A stretch of 64,000 nt of DNA from BQWY01 sp046351095 (GTDB lineage Bacteria > Nitrospirota > Nitrospiria > Nitrospirales > Nitrospiraceae), in contig JAXLZC010000001.1 in the NCBI GenBank assembly GCA_046351095.1, positions 186,001 through 250,000 of the forward strand, written 5' to 3'. The notes beneath the pieces were generated by a model. The model did not search any database, was not told the origin of the DNA, and saw nothing but the letters and a program-made list of their open reading frames with translations. How positions within the stretch are numbered: the stretch's first letter is position 1; each line of letters starts with the position of its first letter. Shown one piece after another: positions 32,809 through 41,782 of this stretch. Both the position numbers and the translations under genes were made by a program.

Positions 32809-34232
32809 CATACGAGGTCGTCGTCGGTGTGGAGGTGCATGCGCAGCTCCGCACGCAGTCGAAATTATTTTGCGGGTGCAGCACGGCGTTCGGCGCGTCC
32901 GCCAATTCGCACACCTGTCCGGTCTGCTTGGCGCTGCCCGGCAGTTTGCCGGTGGTGAATGCGCGGGCGGTGGAGTTGGCCGTGCGCACGGGCTTGGCGT
33001 TGGGCTGCACGTTGCGGTCGCCCAGCCATTTTGCGCGGAAACACTATTTTTATCCGGACCTGCCGAAGGGTTATCAAATTTCGCAGTACGACGAGCCCAT
33101 CTGCGAACATGGGCGGCTCGACATCCGCGTCGAGGGCGTCGCGAAAACCGTCCGCATTCGCCGCGCGCATCTGGAAGAGGACGCCGGCAAAAGTGTGCAC
33201 GAAAGCGGTACGGCCTGGAGTCGCGTCGACTTAAACCGCGCGGGGACGCCGCTGCTCGAAATCGTCACCGAGCCGGACCTGCGGTCGGTCGACGAAGTCA
33301 TCGCCTACGTCAAGGCGCTGCGTGAGCTGCTCATGTACCTCGACGTGTGCGACGGCAACATGGAGGAGGGCAGCTTCCGTTGCGAGCCGAATCTGTCCTT
33401 GCGTAAACCCGGCGGGCCGTTAGGCACGAAGGTCGAATTAAAAAACATCAACTCCTTCAAGTTCGCGAAGGATGCGATGGAGTACGAGATCAAACGGCAG
33501 TCGAAGCTGCTCGACGAGGGCGGGACCGTGGTGCAGGAGACGCGCTTGTGGGACGGCGAGCGCGGGCAAACGGCCGTGATGCGCAGCAAGGAAGATGCGC
33601 ACGACTATCGGTATTTTCCCGACCCCGATCTGTTGCCGATCGTCTTGGATCCGGTCTGGATCGAGAGTTTACGGGCGACCTTGCCGGAATCGCCGGCGGC
33701 AAAACTTTCGCGGTTTGTTTCGGAGTACGGCTTGCCCGAGTACGACGCCGGAGTATTGACCGGCACGAAGGCGCATGCCGACTACTTCGAAGCCTGCGTG
33801 GCGTTGTTCCCGCAACCGAAGACGATCAGCAATTGGCTCATGGGCGAGGTGTTGCGCGAGTGGAACAACGCGGGTGTGACGCCGGACGCCTCCGCGGTGT
33901 CGCCGGAGCGGCTGGTCAGCCTGTTGCAGTTGGTCGAAAAGGGCACGGTGAGTCTCAAGGCGGCGCGCGATCTGTTCCCGGAGTTTTACGCCAGCGGCAA
34001 AACGGCTGCGCAGTTGGTGCAGGAAAAGGGTGTCACGCAAATGTCCGACGAAGGCGCGCTGACGGCCATCGTGCAGGATGTGTTGGCGAAACATCCTGCG
34101 CAGGTCGAACAATATAAGAGCGGCAAGCAGCAGGTCGTCGGATTTTTGGTCGGGCAGGTGATGAAGGCTTCCGGAGGCAAGGCGAATCCGGGCAAGGTCA
34201 ATGAACTATTGAAGCGTGTGTTGGGAGGCTGA
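32805..34232 (+). CDS. gatB: Asp-tRNA(Asn)/Glu-tRNA(Gln) amidotransferase subunit B
   Basis: The tRNA-binding and kinase-like subunit of GatCAB, which activates Glu-tRNA(Gln) or Asp-tRNA(Asn) for amidation. The 475 residues start VVGVEVHAQLRTQSKLFCGC, with Zn-site cysteines in this part and in NSHTCPVCLALPG, followed by YFPDPDLLPI and a C-terminal YqeY-like tRNA-binding domain. It starts with GTG inside the preceding stop codon. Confidence 0.97.
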   Translation: MTYEVVVGVEVHAQLRTQSKLFCGCSTAFGASANSHTCPVCLALPGSLPVVNARAVELAVRTGLALGCTLRSPSHFARKHYFYPDLPKGYQISQYDEPICEHGRLDIRVEGVAKTVRIRRAHLEEDAGKSVHESGTAWSRVDLNRAGTPLLEIVTEPDLRSVDEVIAYVKALRELLMYLDVCDGNMEEGSFRCEPNLSLRKPGGPLGTKVELKNINSFKFAKDAMEYEIKRQSKLLDEGGTVVQETRLWDGERGQTAVMRSKEDAHDYRYFPDPDLLPIVLDPVWIESLRATLPESPAAKLSRFVSEYGLPEYDAGVLTGTKAHADYFEACVALFPQPKTISNWLMGEVLREWNNAGVTPDASAVSPERLVSLLQLVEKGTVSLKAARDLFPEFYASGKTAAQLVQEKGVTQMSDEGALTAIVQDVLAKHPAQVEQYKSGKQQVVGFLVGQVMKASGGKANPGKVNELLKRVLGG

Positions 34233-34292
34233 GCGATGGGCGTGCCGTGTACCGATCCGGGCTGTGGCCACCAGCATGAACATGGAGGGGCG

Positions 34293-35594
34293 ATGAGCGC
34301 GATTGCGGAAATCACAGGACGACAGATTCTCGATTCACGCGGCAATCCGACGGTCGAAGTGGACGTAGTGCTGCAAAGCGGCGCGCGCGGGCGCGCGGCG
34401 GTGCCGTCCGGGGCGTCGACCGGCGAGAAGGAAGCGATCGAATTACGCGACGGCGATAAAAAGCGTTGGATGGGCAAGGGCGTGTCGAAGGCCGTGGCGA
34501 ACATCAGCAAGCTGTTGGCGCCGAAGTTGCTGGGCATGGATGCGGCGGACCAGGCGGGGATCGATCGCTGCATGATCGAGGTCGACGGGACGGCCAACAA
34601 GAGCAAGGTCGGCGCGAACGCGATCCTCGGCGTCTCGATGGCCGTGGCGCGTGCGATGGCGCAGGAAACGGGGCAGCCGCTGTATCGCTACCTCGGCGGC
34701 GCGAATGCGCGGACGTTGCCGGTGCCCTTGATGAACATCATCAACGGCGGCGCGCATGCGGACAACGGACTCGACCTGCAGGAATTTATGATCGTGCCGC
34801 TCGGCGCGCCGCGTTTCAGCGAGGCGCTCCGGATGGCGACGGAAGTGTTCCACGTGCTGAAGGGTATTTTGAAAAAGCGTGGGTTGAGCACGGCGGTGGG
34901 CGATGAAGGCGGATTTGCGCCGAATCTCGCGTCCAACGAAGAGGCTTGCGCGTTGATCGTGCAAGCCATCGAAGAGGCAGGCTACAAGGCCGGGCGCGAT
35001 ATCGCGTTGGCGTTGGATGCAGCGGCGAGCGAATTTTACGAGAAGGGGAAGTATCGCCTTTCGGCCGAGAAACAATCCGAACGGTCATCTGACGACATGG
35101 TGGAGTACTACGCCAAGTTGGTCGAGCGGTATCCCATCGTGTCGATCGAAGACGGCTTGAGCGAGCACGATTGGAAGGGCTGGCGGACGCTGACGGAGCG
35201 ACTCGGCGGCACCGTCCAGTTGGTGGGCGACGACGTGTTTGTGACGAACGTAAAGATTTTTGCGGAAGGTATCCAAGAGAGGATCGGCAACTCCATCTTG
35301 ATCAAGGTCAATCAGATCGGGTCGTTGACGGAGACGCTTGAGGCCATCGAAATGGCGAAGCGCGCGCGGTACACCGCGGTTGTGTCGCATCGCTCTGGCG
35401 AGACGGAAGATACGACGATTGCGGATTTGGCCGTGGCGATGAACACGGGGCAGATCAAGACGGGGTCGCTCTCGCGTACGGACCGCATGGCGAAGTACAA
35501 CCAGCTGTTGCGGATCGAAGAAGAGTTGGGCGCGGGCGCGATCTATCCGGGGCGCGCCGCCTTTTTGACCAACGTGGGCGGGAAGACCAAGTAA
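34293..35594 (+). CDS. eno: Enolase
   Basis: Interconverts 2-phosphoglycerate and phosphoenolpyruvate in glycolysis. From the ATG at 34293 it has 433 residues, the normal length, beginning MSAIAEITGRQILDSRGNPT. Other hallmarks are the Mg-binding SIEDGLSEHDW and GDDVFVTN and the loop SHRSGETEDTTIADLAVA. GGAGGGG precedes this ATG. An in-frame ATG at 34236, preceded by GGGAGG, would add 19 residues with a Cys/His cluster (CTDPGCGHQHEH). Which start is used is undecided; I chose the family-standard one. Confidence 0.96.
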   Translation: MSAIAEITGRQILDSRGNPTVEVDVVLQSGARGRAAVPSGASTGEKEAIELRDGDKKRWMGKGVSKAVANISKLLAPKLLGMDAADQAGIDRCMIEVDGTANKSKVGANAILGVSMAVARAMAQETGQPLYRYLGGANARTLPVPLMNIINGGAHADNGLDLQEFMIVPLGAPRFSEALRMATEVFHVLKGILKKRGLSTAVGDEGGFAPNLASNEEACALIVQAIEEAGYKAGRDIALALDAAASEFYEKGKYRLSAEKQSERSSDDMVEYYAKLVERYPIVSIEDGLSEHDWKGWRTLTERLGGTVQLVGDDVFVTNVKIFAEGIQERIGNSILIKVNQIGSLTETLEAIEMAKRARYTAVVSHRSGETEDTTIADLAVAMNTGQIKTGSLSRTDRMAKYNQLLRIEEELGAGAIYPGRAAFLTNVGGKTK

Positions 35595-35619
35595 GTCGTC
35601 GAGTGGGCGATATCCTACG

Positions 35620-35976
35620 ATGATCAAGCGCAATCGCGGACGACTTGGATTAGGCCGGCAACGGCAGGTCTGGGAGTGGGGTGTGCTCGTGGGCGCCCTG
35701 CTGGTGGTCCTGCTCGTGGTGTCGTTCTTTTTTGACGACATGGGGTTTCCGCGGTATTGGCGCTTGCGTCAGCAGGTGTCGCAGTTGGAACAGGACATCG
35801 CCACGCTGCGCTCGTCGAACGAGCAGATGAAGATCGATGTGGATCGGCTACGGTTCGATCCTGAACGTATCGAAGTGTTGGCGCGCGAAGAATTGGGATT
35901 GGTGCGAAAGGGCGAAACGGTCTATCACGTTGCGCCGGAGCCGCCGACGGCCGGGCCGAGAGTAGGAAACAAATGA
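35620..35976 (+). CDS. FtsB/DivIC-like septum formation initiator
   Basis: A 118-residue bitopic membrane protein. After a short basic cytoplasmic tail there is one transmembrane helix (about 22-38, VLVGALLVVLLVVSFFF), then a periplasmic coiled coil (RLRQQVSQLEQDIATLRSSN) and the conserved DPERIEVLAREELGLVRKGE, the FtsB/DivIC signature. Such proteins join FtsL and FtsQ in the divisome. The gene lies directly after eno, the usual place of ftsB, and its stop overlaps era by ATGA. Confidence 0.86.
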   Translation: MIKRNRGRLGLGRQRQVWEWGVLVGALLVVLLVVSFFFDDMGFPRYWRLRQQVSQLEQDIATLRSSNEQMKIDVDRLRFDPERIEVLAREELGLVRKGETVYHVAPEPPTAGPRVGNK

Positions 35977-36857
35977 AGTCCGGAACCGTGGCGCTGATCG
36001 GCCGATCCAATGTCGGCAAGTCGACGCTGTTGAATCGTTTGTTGGGCGAAAAAGTCTCGATCGTGTCGAACAAGCCGCAGACGACGCGGCGCCGTATTCT
36101 TGGGGTGGTCCATCGCCCGGATGTGCAGATCGGGATTCTCGATACGCCGGGTTTGCACGAGCCGACGCATCGCTTGAATAAGCGTATGATTCGCACGGCC
36201 ATCGAGACGCTCGACGATGCGGACATTCTCTACCTCGTCACGGATGCCGTGGGCGGTTCGCCCTCGCGAGACCGCGGCGTCATCCGAGAAGTGCAGCGCG
36301 CCGTGACGCGACAGGCGCGTCCGGTTGTCTTGGTCATCAATAAGGCCGACGCGGTGCCCAAGCCGACGATCTTGCCGCTGCTCGCTTCGTTCGACCGTGT
36401 GTTTCCCTGGCATGCGATGGTGCCCGTGTCCGCCCAGAAGGGCGACAATGTGGACCGCCTCATCGAGGTCACCATCGGTGTCTTGCCGAACGACGAACCG
36501 CTCTATCCCGAAGATACGCTCACCGATCAATCCATGCGGGCGCTGGCCGCCGACTTGATTCGCGAACATGTGCTGCACAAGACCTATCAAGAAGTGCCGC
36601 ATGCAGTGGCGGTGGAGATCGACGAGTTTAAGGAAGAGGGGAAACTCGCGCGGATTGCGGCGACGATCTTGGTCGAGCGCGAATCGCAGAAAGCCATCGT
36701 CATCGGCGAAGGCGGTGCTCGACTCAAGGAAGTCGGCAGTCGTGCGCGCCTAGAGATGGAGCGGATGTTTGGGATGAAAGTGTTTCTGCGCTTGTGGGTG
36801 AAGGTGCGCGAAGCATGGCGCGAAGACGAGCAGGCGCTCGTGGAGTTGGGCTACTGA
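35973..36857 (+). CDS. era: GTPase Era
   Basis: A GTPase needed for maturation of the 30S subunit, binding near the 16S rRNA 3' end. Its 294 residues show G1 GRSNVGKST (9-17, Ser where Pro is usual), G2 in SNKPQTTRRRILG, G3 DTPGL, G4 NKAD and a C-terminal KH domain with GEGGARLKEVGSRARLEMER. The ATG overlaps the ftsB-like stop codon; mgtE follows three bases after its own stop. Confidence 0.96.
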   Translation: MKSGTVALIGRSNVGKSTLLNRLLGEKVSIVSNKPQTTRRRILGVVHRPDVQIGILDTPGLHEPTHRLNKRMIRTAIETLDDADILYLVTDAVGGSPSRDRGVIREVQRAVTRQARPVVLVINKADAVPKPTILPLLASFDRVFPWHAMVPVSAQKGDNVDRLIEVTIGVLPNDEPLYPEDTLTDQSMRALAADLIREHVLHKTYQEVPHAVAVEIDEFKEEGKLARIAATILVERESQKAIVIGEGGARLKEVGSRARLEMERMFGMKVFLRLWVKVREAWREDEQALVELGY

Positions 36858-36860
36858 GGT

Positions 36861-38369
36861 ATGACGCCGGTGTATCCAGACGCACCTGACTCGCACGGAT
36901 CTGCCGATCCGAGCGACGGAGTTGCGACCAAGGCTGAGGCGGCGGTCGCGACGGCGCCTTCTCGGACGGCACCGCTTGTCGGCACAGTGGCGCGCGAAGT
37001 GGCGGAGACTGGTGCGTCGCCCTTCGAGCAACTGCTCGGTTCGGTCGACGGTGCGTTGCGTCGCGGTGCGATCACCCAACTCACCCGTCAGCTCGGGCGA
37101 CTCCATCCTGCCGACACAGCGAAAGTCATCAGCCACCTTTCGACTCCTAAAGACAAACGTACCGTTTTCGAACTGGTCCGCGGCGAAAAGCAGCGCGGGT
37201 TGGTGCTGAGCGAACTCGATGCGGACAGCATCACCGCCGTCCTAGAAGAGTTGCAGGCACCGGACTTGGCCTGGTTGCTGAAGGATCAAGAATCCGACGA
37301 CGTGGCCTACGTCCTCGGTGTTTTGCCGAACGAACGTGCGCAAGATGTGCTCGCGCTCATGAAGACGGACGTCTCGACGGAAGTCGCGGGTATTCTGCAG
37401 CATCCAAAGGACACGGCCGGTGGCATCATGACCACCGAATTTTTTTCGATGCCGGAGGATGCCACGGCGCAGGACGCGATTCAGGGGCTGCAACAGGCCA
37501 CGGATGCGAAGAACGTCTACTACTTATACGTCACCGATCGCGACGAGCGATTAGTGGGCGTGTTGTCGCTGCGGCAGCTCCTGCGTGTCCCGGCGCATAC
37601 GGCGCTGAAACACATCATGACGCGCGATGTGTTGAGCGTGACGGTGGCGATGGACCAGGAAGAAGTGGCGCGCCAGGTGGCGAACTACAACCTGTTGGCG
37701 ATTCCAGTGACCGAGCAGGACGGCACCTTGGTCGGCATCATCACGGTCGACGACGTGGTCGACGTCATCCGCGAAGAGGCCACCGAGGACATGTTGAAGA
37801 TGGCGGGCGCCCCGGAGGACGACGCGTTGTCGCGTTCGTCGAGTTGGAGCGCGGCGCGGATTCGGTTCCCTTGGTTGTTCACGAATTTGTTCGGCAGTCT
37901 GTTGTCCGGCGCGATCCTCTGGTATTTCCGCTACACGCTGCACGAAGTGGCGGCGATCGTCAGCTTCATCCCCGTGATCGCGGCGATGGGCGGCAATGTC
38001 GGACTGCAATCGTCCACGCTGATCATTCGCGGTTTAGCGACCGGTGCCATCGAACAGGGAGATGCCTGGAAGGTCTTTTTCCGAGAAATCCGCGTTGCGC
38101 TGTTGTTGGGCGTGGCCTGCGGCGCGTTGCTGACGTTGATCGGGGCCTTGTGGCATGGCCATAGCGAGTTGGGCATGGTCGTGGGCGCTTCGTTGCTCGT
38201 GGCATTTGTGGTGTCGACGAGTATGGCCACATTTATGCCGATTATTTTGAAGCGCAACGGCATCGATCCGGCCGTGGCGGCGGGGCCGTTTGTGACGACG
38301 GCCAACGACATCACCGGCATTACGATTTACCTGACGCTCGCCACGCTGTTGCTTGAGTATTTGCGCTAG
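36861..38369 (+). CDS. mgtE: Magnesium transporter MgtE
   Basis: A 502-residue magnesium channel. A Thr/Ala-rich leader of about 50 residues precedes the MgtE N-domain (superhelical, with LHPADTAKVISHLSTPKDKR and VLGVLPNERAQDVL). Two CBS domains follow (about 190-305, with EEVARQVANYNLLAIPV), and then five transmembrane helices with FIPVIAAMGGNVGLQSSTLI, the pore signature. The soluble part closes the pore when internal magnesium is high. An inverted repeat, CGTCTTCG with CGAAGACG (38373-38411), lies just after the stop. Confidence 0.94.
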   Translation: MTPVYPDAPDSHGSADPSDGVATKAEAAVATAPSRTAPLVGTVAREVAETGASPFEQLLGSVDGALRRGAITQLTRQLGRLHPADTAKVISHLSTPKDKRTVFELVRGEKQRGLVLSELDADSITAVLEELQAPDLAWLLKDQESDDVAYVLGVLPNERAQDVLALMKTDVSTEVAGILQHPKDTAGGIMTTEFFSMPEDATAQDAIQGLQQATDAKNVYYLYVTDRDERLVGVLSLRQLLRVPAHTALKHIMTRDVLSVTVAMDQEEVARQVANYNLLAIPVTEQDGTLVGIITVDDVVDVIREEATEDMLKMAGAPEDDALSRSSSWSAARIRFPWLFTNLFGSLLSGAILWYFRYTLHEVAAIVSFIPVIAAMGGNVGLQSSTLIIRGLATGAIEQGDAWKVFFREIRVALLLGVACGALLTLIGALWHGHSELGMVVGASLLVAFVVSTSMATFMPIILKRNGIDPAVAAGPFVTTANDITGITIYLTLATLLLEYLR

Positions 38370-38372
38370 GGC

Positions 38373-38411
38373 CGTCTTCGCAGGCTCATCGAGCGCGCTG
38401 TTCCGAAGACG
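38373..38411 (+). terminator. Inverted repeat after mgtE, possible weak terminator
   Basis: Perfect eight-base arms CGTCTTCG (38373-38380) and CGAAGACG (38404-38411) flank a 23-base loop right behind the mgtE stop codon. There is no U-rich tail, so this may only stabilise the 3' end. Confidence 0.3.
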
Positions 38412-38465
38412 CCGCGTGGCCCCTTCCCATTCGCTGCCGCAGGATCGTATTGTCCGCTCGTTGTT

Positions 38466-39296
38466 ATGCCCTTACTCGACACGCCGGCGATCGCGCTGAA
38501 ATCCAGAAAGTGGGGCGAGGCGGATCGCATCGTCACCTTCTTTACCCTGCGTTATGGGAAAATTCGCGGCGTCGCGCGAGGGGCGCGCCGACAGAAGAGC
38601 CAGCTGGGGAGCGGGCTCGAGCCGTTCATCCATTCCCACCTTCAGTTGTTCGAGAAGCCGAACGATACGCTGTTCCGCATTCGGCACGTCGACATCATCA
38701 ATCCGTTCTTGCTCTTGCGCGATGACCTGGCGATGTTGGCGGCCGCGGCGCGTATGGTGAATACGGTAGCGGCGGTGACAGCGGATGGAGACCCCGATGC
38801 ACCAGTGTATGATGCGCTGTTGATGGGGCTTCGCACATTGGCCGAAGGGGCGGAACCGGCGATGACCGCGCTGCTGTTTCAGGTGCGGATGATGGGGCAT
38901 ATCGGATTCCGTCCGCAGATGGACCATTGCGCCGGTTGCGGGAAATCACTGAGCGGTCATGGCGGACAGTTTTCCCCGAAGTCCGGCGGCTTACTCTGTG
39001 CCTTCTGCGCGGCCAGACAATCGGTCTATTGTGTCGCCTTGTCCCCTGGGAGTCTCGCGCTGCTGCAGCAAGCGGTGCGGATGCCGCCCGCGATGTGGTC
39101 GCGCTTGCGCGCCGAAGGCCGTGTGCGGACCGAACTCGAGTCGGCGGTGGAGCGGTACATCGGGTCTATCGCAGGCCGGCCGCTTCCGCGGATGGATTGG
39201 GAACACGATGCGCCGGGTGTTCATGGTCGGACGATCGAACGCACGGCGCCTCATCGAGCGGGTCAGCCGGTGGACGATCTTGGAAGAAACGCGTAG
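38466..39296 (+). CDS. recO: DNA repair protein RecO
   Basis: Loads RecA on single-stranded DNA with RecR in the RecFOR pathway. The 276 residues show the N-terminal OB fold (LKSRKWGEADRIVTFFTLRY and GKIRGVARGARR), a helical middle and a Zn site with CAGCGKSL and the later LCAFC. The C-terminal 30 residues are hydrophilic and not conserved. Gene order after era and mgtE agrees with the common era-recO neighbourhood. Confidence 0.93.
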   Translation: MPLLDTPAIALKSRKWGEADRIVTFFTLRYGKIRGVARGARRQKSQLGSGLEPFIHSHLQLFEKPNDTLFRIRHVDIINPFLLLRDDLAMLAAAARMVNTVAAVTADGDPDAPVYDALLMGLRTLAEGAEPAMTALLFQVRMMGHIGFRPQMDHCAGCGKSLSGHGGQFSPKSGGLLCAFCAARQSVYCVALSPGSLALLQQAVRMPPAMWSRLRAEGRVRTELESAVERYIGSIAGRPLPRMDWEHDAPGVHGRTIERTAPHRAGQPVDDLGRNA

Positions 39297-39375
39297 GCGT
39301 AACTGGCTGGGCGTGTGGTCGATCGAATCTGTGAGTGTGTCTTTCACCGAATCACGAATACAAGACGGGAGCGAG

Positions 39376-39729
39376 ATGGCTGGAGTCGTTGAACCGCGCG
39401 ACATGCAGTGGCTGGAGGCAGGCGTGCTCGGCATCGAGTGGTCGGACGGACATCGTGCACGGTATCCGATCCGCCATCTACGGCTGCATTGTCCCTGTGC
39501 GGCATGTACGGACGAGTGGACGGGAGAGCTGAAGTTGAAGCCGGACGATGTGCCGATGCTGATGGCCATGCAGGACGTCGAGCCGGTGGGGCGGTATGCG
39601 CTCAAGTTTACCTTCAGCGACGGCCACGATACGGGCATCTACGCCTTTCCTTTTTTGCGTAAGTTGTGTCGCTGTGCCGTTTGTCATCCGAATCAGGCCA
39701 ATGAACCGAAGAGCCGACGTCTGTTGTAA
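39376..39729 (+). CDS. DUF971 domain protein
   Basis: A 117-residue protein made of a single DUF971 (GBBH-like N-terminal) domain, found also at the end of HCF101/ApbC-type Fe-S carriers. Visible hallmarks are LGIEWSDGHRARYPIRHLR, CPCAACTDEW and the C-terminal YAFPFLRKLCRCAVC, with five or more Cys that could bind a metal. The frame is open from 38959 through recO, but the ATG at 39376, preceded by GGGAGCGAG, begins the domain. Its role is unknown; a link to Fe-S handling is inference. Confidence 0.8.
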   Translation: MAGVVEPRDMQWLEAGVLGIEWSDGHRARYPIRHLRLHCPCAACTDEWTGELKLKPDDVPMLMAMQDVEPVGRYALKFTFSDGHDTGIYAFPFLRKLCRCAVCHPNQANEPKSRRLL

Positions 39730-39756
39730 CGCAGACGTCCATCGATCGGAGGCGAC

Positions 39757-40221
39757 ATGTTGACTGCGTTGTCCCCTGTGCGGGTTCTTACGGCGTTGAT
39801 CGTGCTCGTCGTGTGTGGTGGTTGTCAGAGCATGCCGACGGTGGCTGAACAACAGGCGGCCGTCAAGAAAGGCGACCTGACGGTTCATAAAATTTCCAGC
39901 GCGCCGATTCTCGCGGAGTGGGGCGCGCCGACCTACCGGTCGATGCAGCATGTACAGTTTTTCCCGTTGAAGAACGGGCAGTGGATGCCAAACTTTCGGG
40001 TGCCGCTAGGCGATTATCCGAAGGATTGGGATCTTACGACTACGTCGGCGGATACGCTCTTTTGGGCGTATGCCGATCGTGGCGAGGTGTTGGGATTTGT
40101 CGAAGATCGATTGGTCTATCGTGAGGCCATGACGGCGGAGAAGGTGCATGTGCTGGGCAAGCAGTGGGAACGCGAAGCTCGTTTCAAGACCCGTCTGGAA
40201 GGCGGTGCGCTGTCCCGCTGA
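39757..40221 (+). CDS. Small outer-membrane lipoprotein of unknown function
   Basis: A 154-residue lipoprotein with a lipobox VCGGC (Cys at residue 23) after a hydrophobic signal. The mature part is soluble, with ILAEWGAPTYRSMQHVQF, which recalls the BamE/OmlA-like alpha-beta fold where a lipobox is followed by a GxP turn, and LFWAYADRGEVLGFVEDRLV. The family is not certain. It precedes glgA by about 50 bases. Confidence 0.62.
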   Translation: MLTALSPVRVLTALIVLVVCGGCQSMPTVAEQQAAVKKGDLTVHKISSAPILAEWGAPTYRSMQHVQFFPLKNGQWMPNFRVPLGDYPKDWDLTTTSADTLFWAYADRGEVLGFVEDRLVYREAMTAEKVHVLGKQWEREARFKTRLEGGALSR

Positions 40222-40270
40222 ATATTGAGTGTAGCTGTACGTAGTGTGTTTGTCTGATTTGGATGACGGC

Positions 40271-41740
40271 ATGAATATTTTAATGGTCGCCTCCGAAGCC
40301 GCGCCGCTCGCGAAGACCGGCGGGCTGGCCGATATGGTCAGTGGGCTGTCGAGTGCGCTCGTGAAGTTGGGGCACGATGTGCGCATCCTGGTGCCTGGGT
40401 ATGCGGGTACGGTGGAACAGGTCGCGCAGCGAGAACGTGTTGCCACACTGACCGTTCAGGACGGGGCATCGGTAGCGACTGTCGGGATCGACCGTGTTGT
40501 GCCCAAAGGTCAGGCCGTCGATACGCCGCCCCATGCGCCGACTTTTTATCTCGTGCAGCACGACGGCTACTTTGGACGCCGTGGGATGTATCAGGATTCT
40601 GGGCGTGACTACCCCGATAATCTTGCGCGCTTCGCACTCTTCTCTCGGGCGGCGCTTGCGCTTGTACGACATTGGGCTGCGGAAAAGTGGTCTGTGGATG
40701 TTATTCACGCGCATGATTGGCAAGCGGCGCTGGTGCCGTTCTATCTGAAGGTTGGAACTGGTGGCGCGAGTATTTTGCAGAACGCGCGAACGGTGCTTAC
40801 ACTCCACAATGTTGGGTACCAAGGGTTGTTTCCCGCCGATCAGTATTCGCTTCTCGGAGTAGGAGACGGATACTTCACACCCCAACATCTGGAATTCTAC
40901 GGACAGGTTAATTTGCTCAAGGCGGGGATCGTATCGGCTGGCGCCTTGACGACGGTGAGCCCGACCTATTGTCGAGAAATTCAGACGCAGGAGTTTGGGT
41001 TTGGACTCGTCGGCGTGTTCCGCGAGCGGCGCGAGCAGTTGGTGGGCATCGTGAACGGTATCGATACAGAACTGTGGAACCCAGAAACCGATCCGTGGCT
41101 CCCTGCGCAGTATTCGGCTGAGAATCTGCAGGGCAAGGCGTTGTGCAAAACGGCATTACAACGGGAGTGTGGTTGGGAGGCAAGCAGGCAGCCGCTGTTT
41201 GCGGTGGTCTCCAGGCTTGTGTCGCAAAAGGGCATTGATCTGCTGGTTGCGGCCGTTCCGAAGCTTGTAGCGGACGGTGGCCAATTGGTCGCGCTTGGGA
41301 GCGGCGATGCGGACTTGGTTGAGGCGCTTCGCCAGTTGGAACGGCGGTTCCCTCAGTCCGTGAAGGCGTTTATTGGGTTCGATGAGGGATTAGCTCATCG
41401 CATCCAGGCGGGGGCGGATGCGTTTCTGGTTCCGTCTCGCTACGAACCCTGTGGGCTTACGCAGTTATGCAGCCTGCGCTATGGAACCGTACCGATTGTG
41501 CGGAACACCGGCGGACTTGCGGACACGGTGCGTGATAGCTCGACCGCGAGTCCGGATCGTCCCGCAACCGGGTTTGTGTTTGATCGAGCGGATTCTGCAG
41601 ATCTCAGTGCTGCGATGAGCCGGGCTCTGCTGGTGTATCAAGATCAGCGGCAGTGGACACAGCTTGTGCTGAACGGTATGCGGGAGCCGGTCGGATGGGA
41701 CCAGTCGGCAAAAGCTTATGCCGATGTGTACACCAACTAG
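40271..41740 (+). CDS. glgA: Glycogen synthase
   Basis: Transfers glucose from ADP-glucose to a growing alpha-1,4-glucan. The 489 residues begin MNILMVASEAAPLAKTGGLA, containing the KTGGLAD ADP-glucose site. Other hallmarks are HAHDWQAAL, TVLTLHNVGYQGLF and the GT5 C-terminal motif PSRYEPCGLTQL with the catalytic Glu. The frame extends to 40244, but the ATG at 40271 is the family start. It stands alone just before the exopolysaccharide locus and converges with a minus-strand lipoprotein gene. Confidence 0.95.
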   Translation: MNILMVASEAAPLAKTGGLADMVSGLSSALVKLGHDVRILVPGYAGTVEQVAQRERVATLTVQDGASVATVGIDRVVPKGQAVDTPPHAPTFYLVQHDGYFGRRGMYQDSGRDYPDNLARFALFSRAALALVRHWAAEKWSVDVIHAHDWQAALVPFYLKVGTGGASILQNARTVLTLHNVGYQGLFPADQYSLLGVGDGYFTPQHLEFYGQVNLLKAGIVSAGALTTVSPTYCREIQTQEFGFGLVGVFRERREQLVGIVNGIDTELWNPETDPWLPAQYSAENLQGKALCKTALQRECGWEASRQPLFAVVSRLVSQKGIDLLVAAVPKLVADGGQLVALGSGDADLVEALRQLERRFPQSVKAFIGFDEGLAHRIQAGADAFLVPSRYEPCGLTQLCSLRYGTVPIVRNTGGLADTVRDSSTASPDRPATGFVFDRADSADLSAAMSRALLVYQDQRQWTQLVLNGMREPVGWDQSAKAYADVYTN

Positions 41741-41782
41741 AACGGTCAATTAGGTGCGAGCCCGAGTGTCACGAACAGGTGG

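Noticed and set aside
38959..39375. N-terminal extension of the DUF971 protein through recO
   Set aside because: The extension is an alternative frame of recO; the domain and a suitable ATG with a ribosome binding site begin at 39376.
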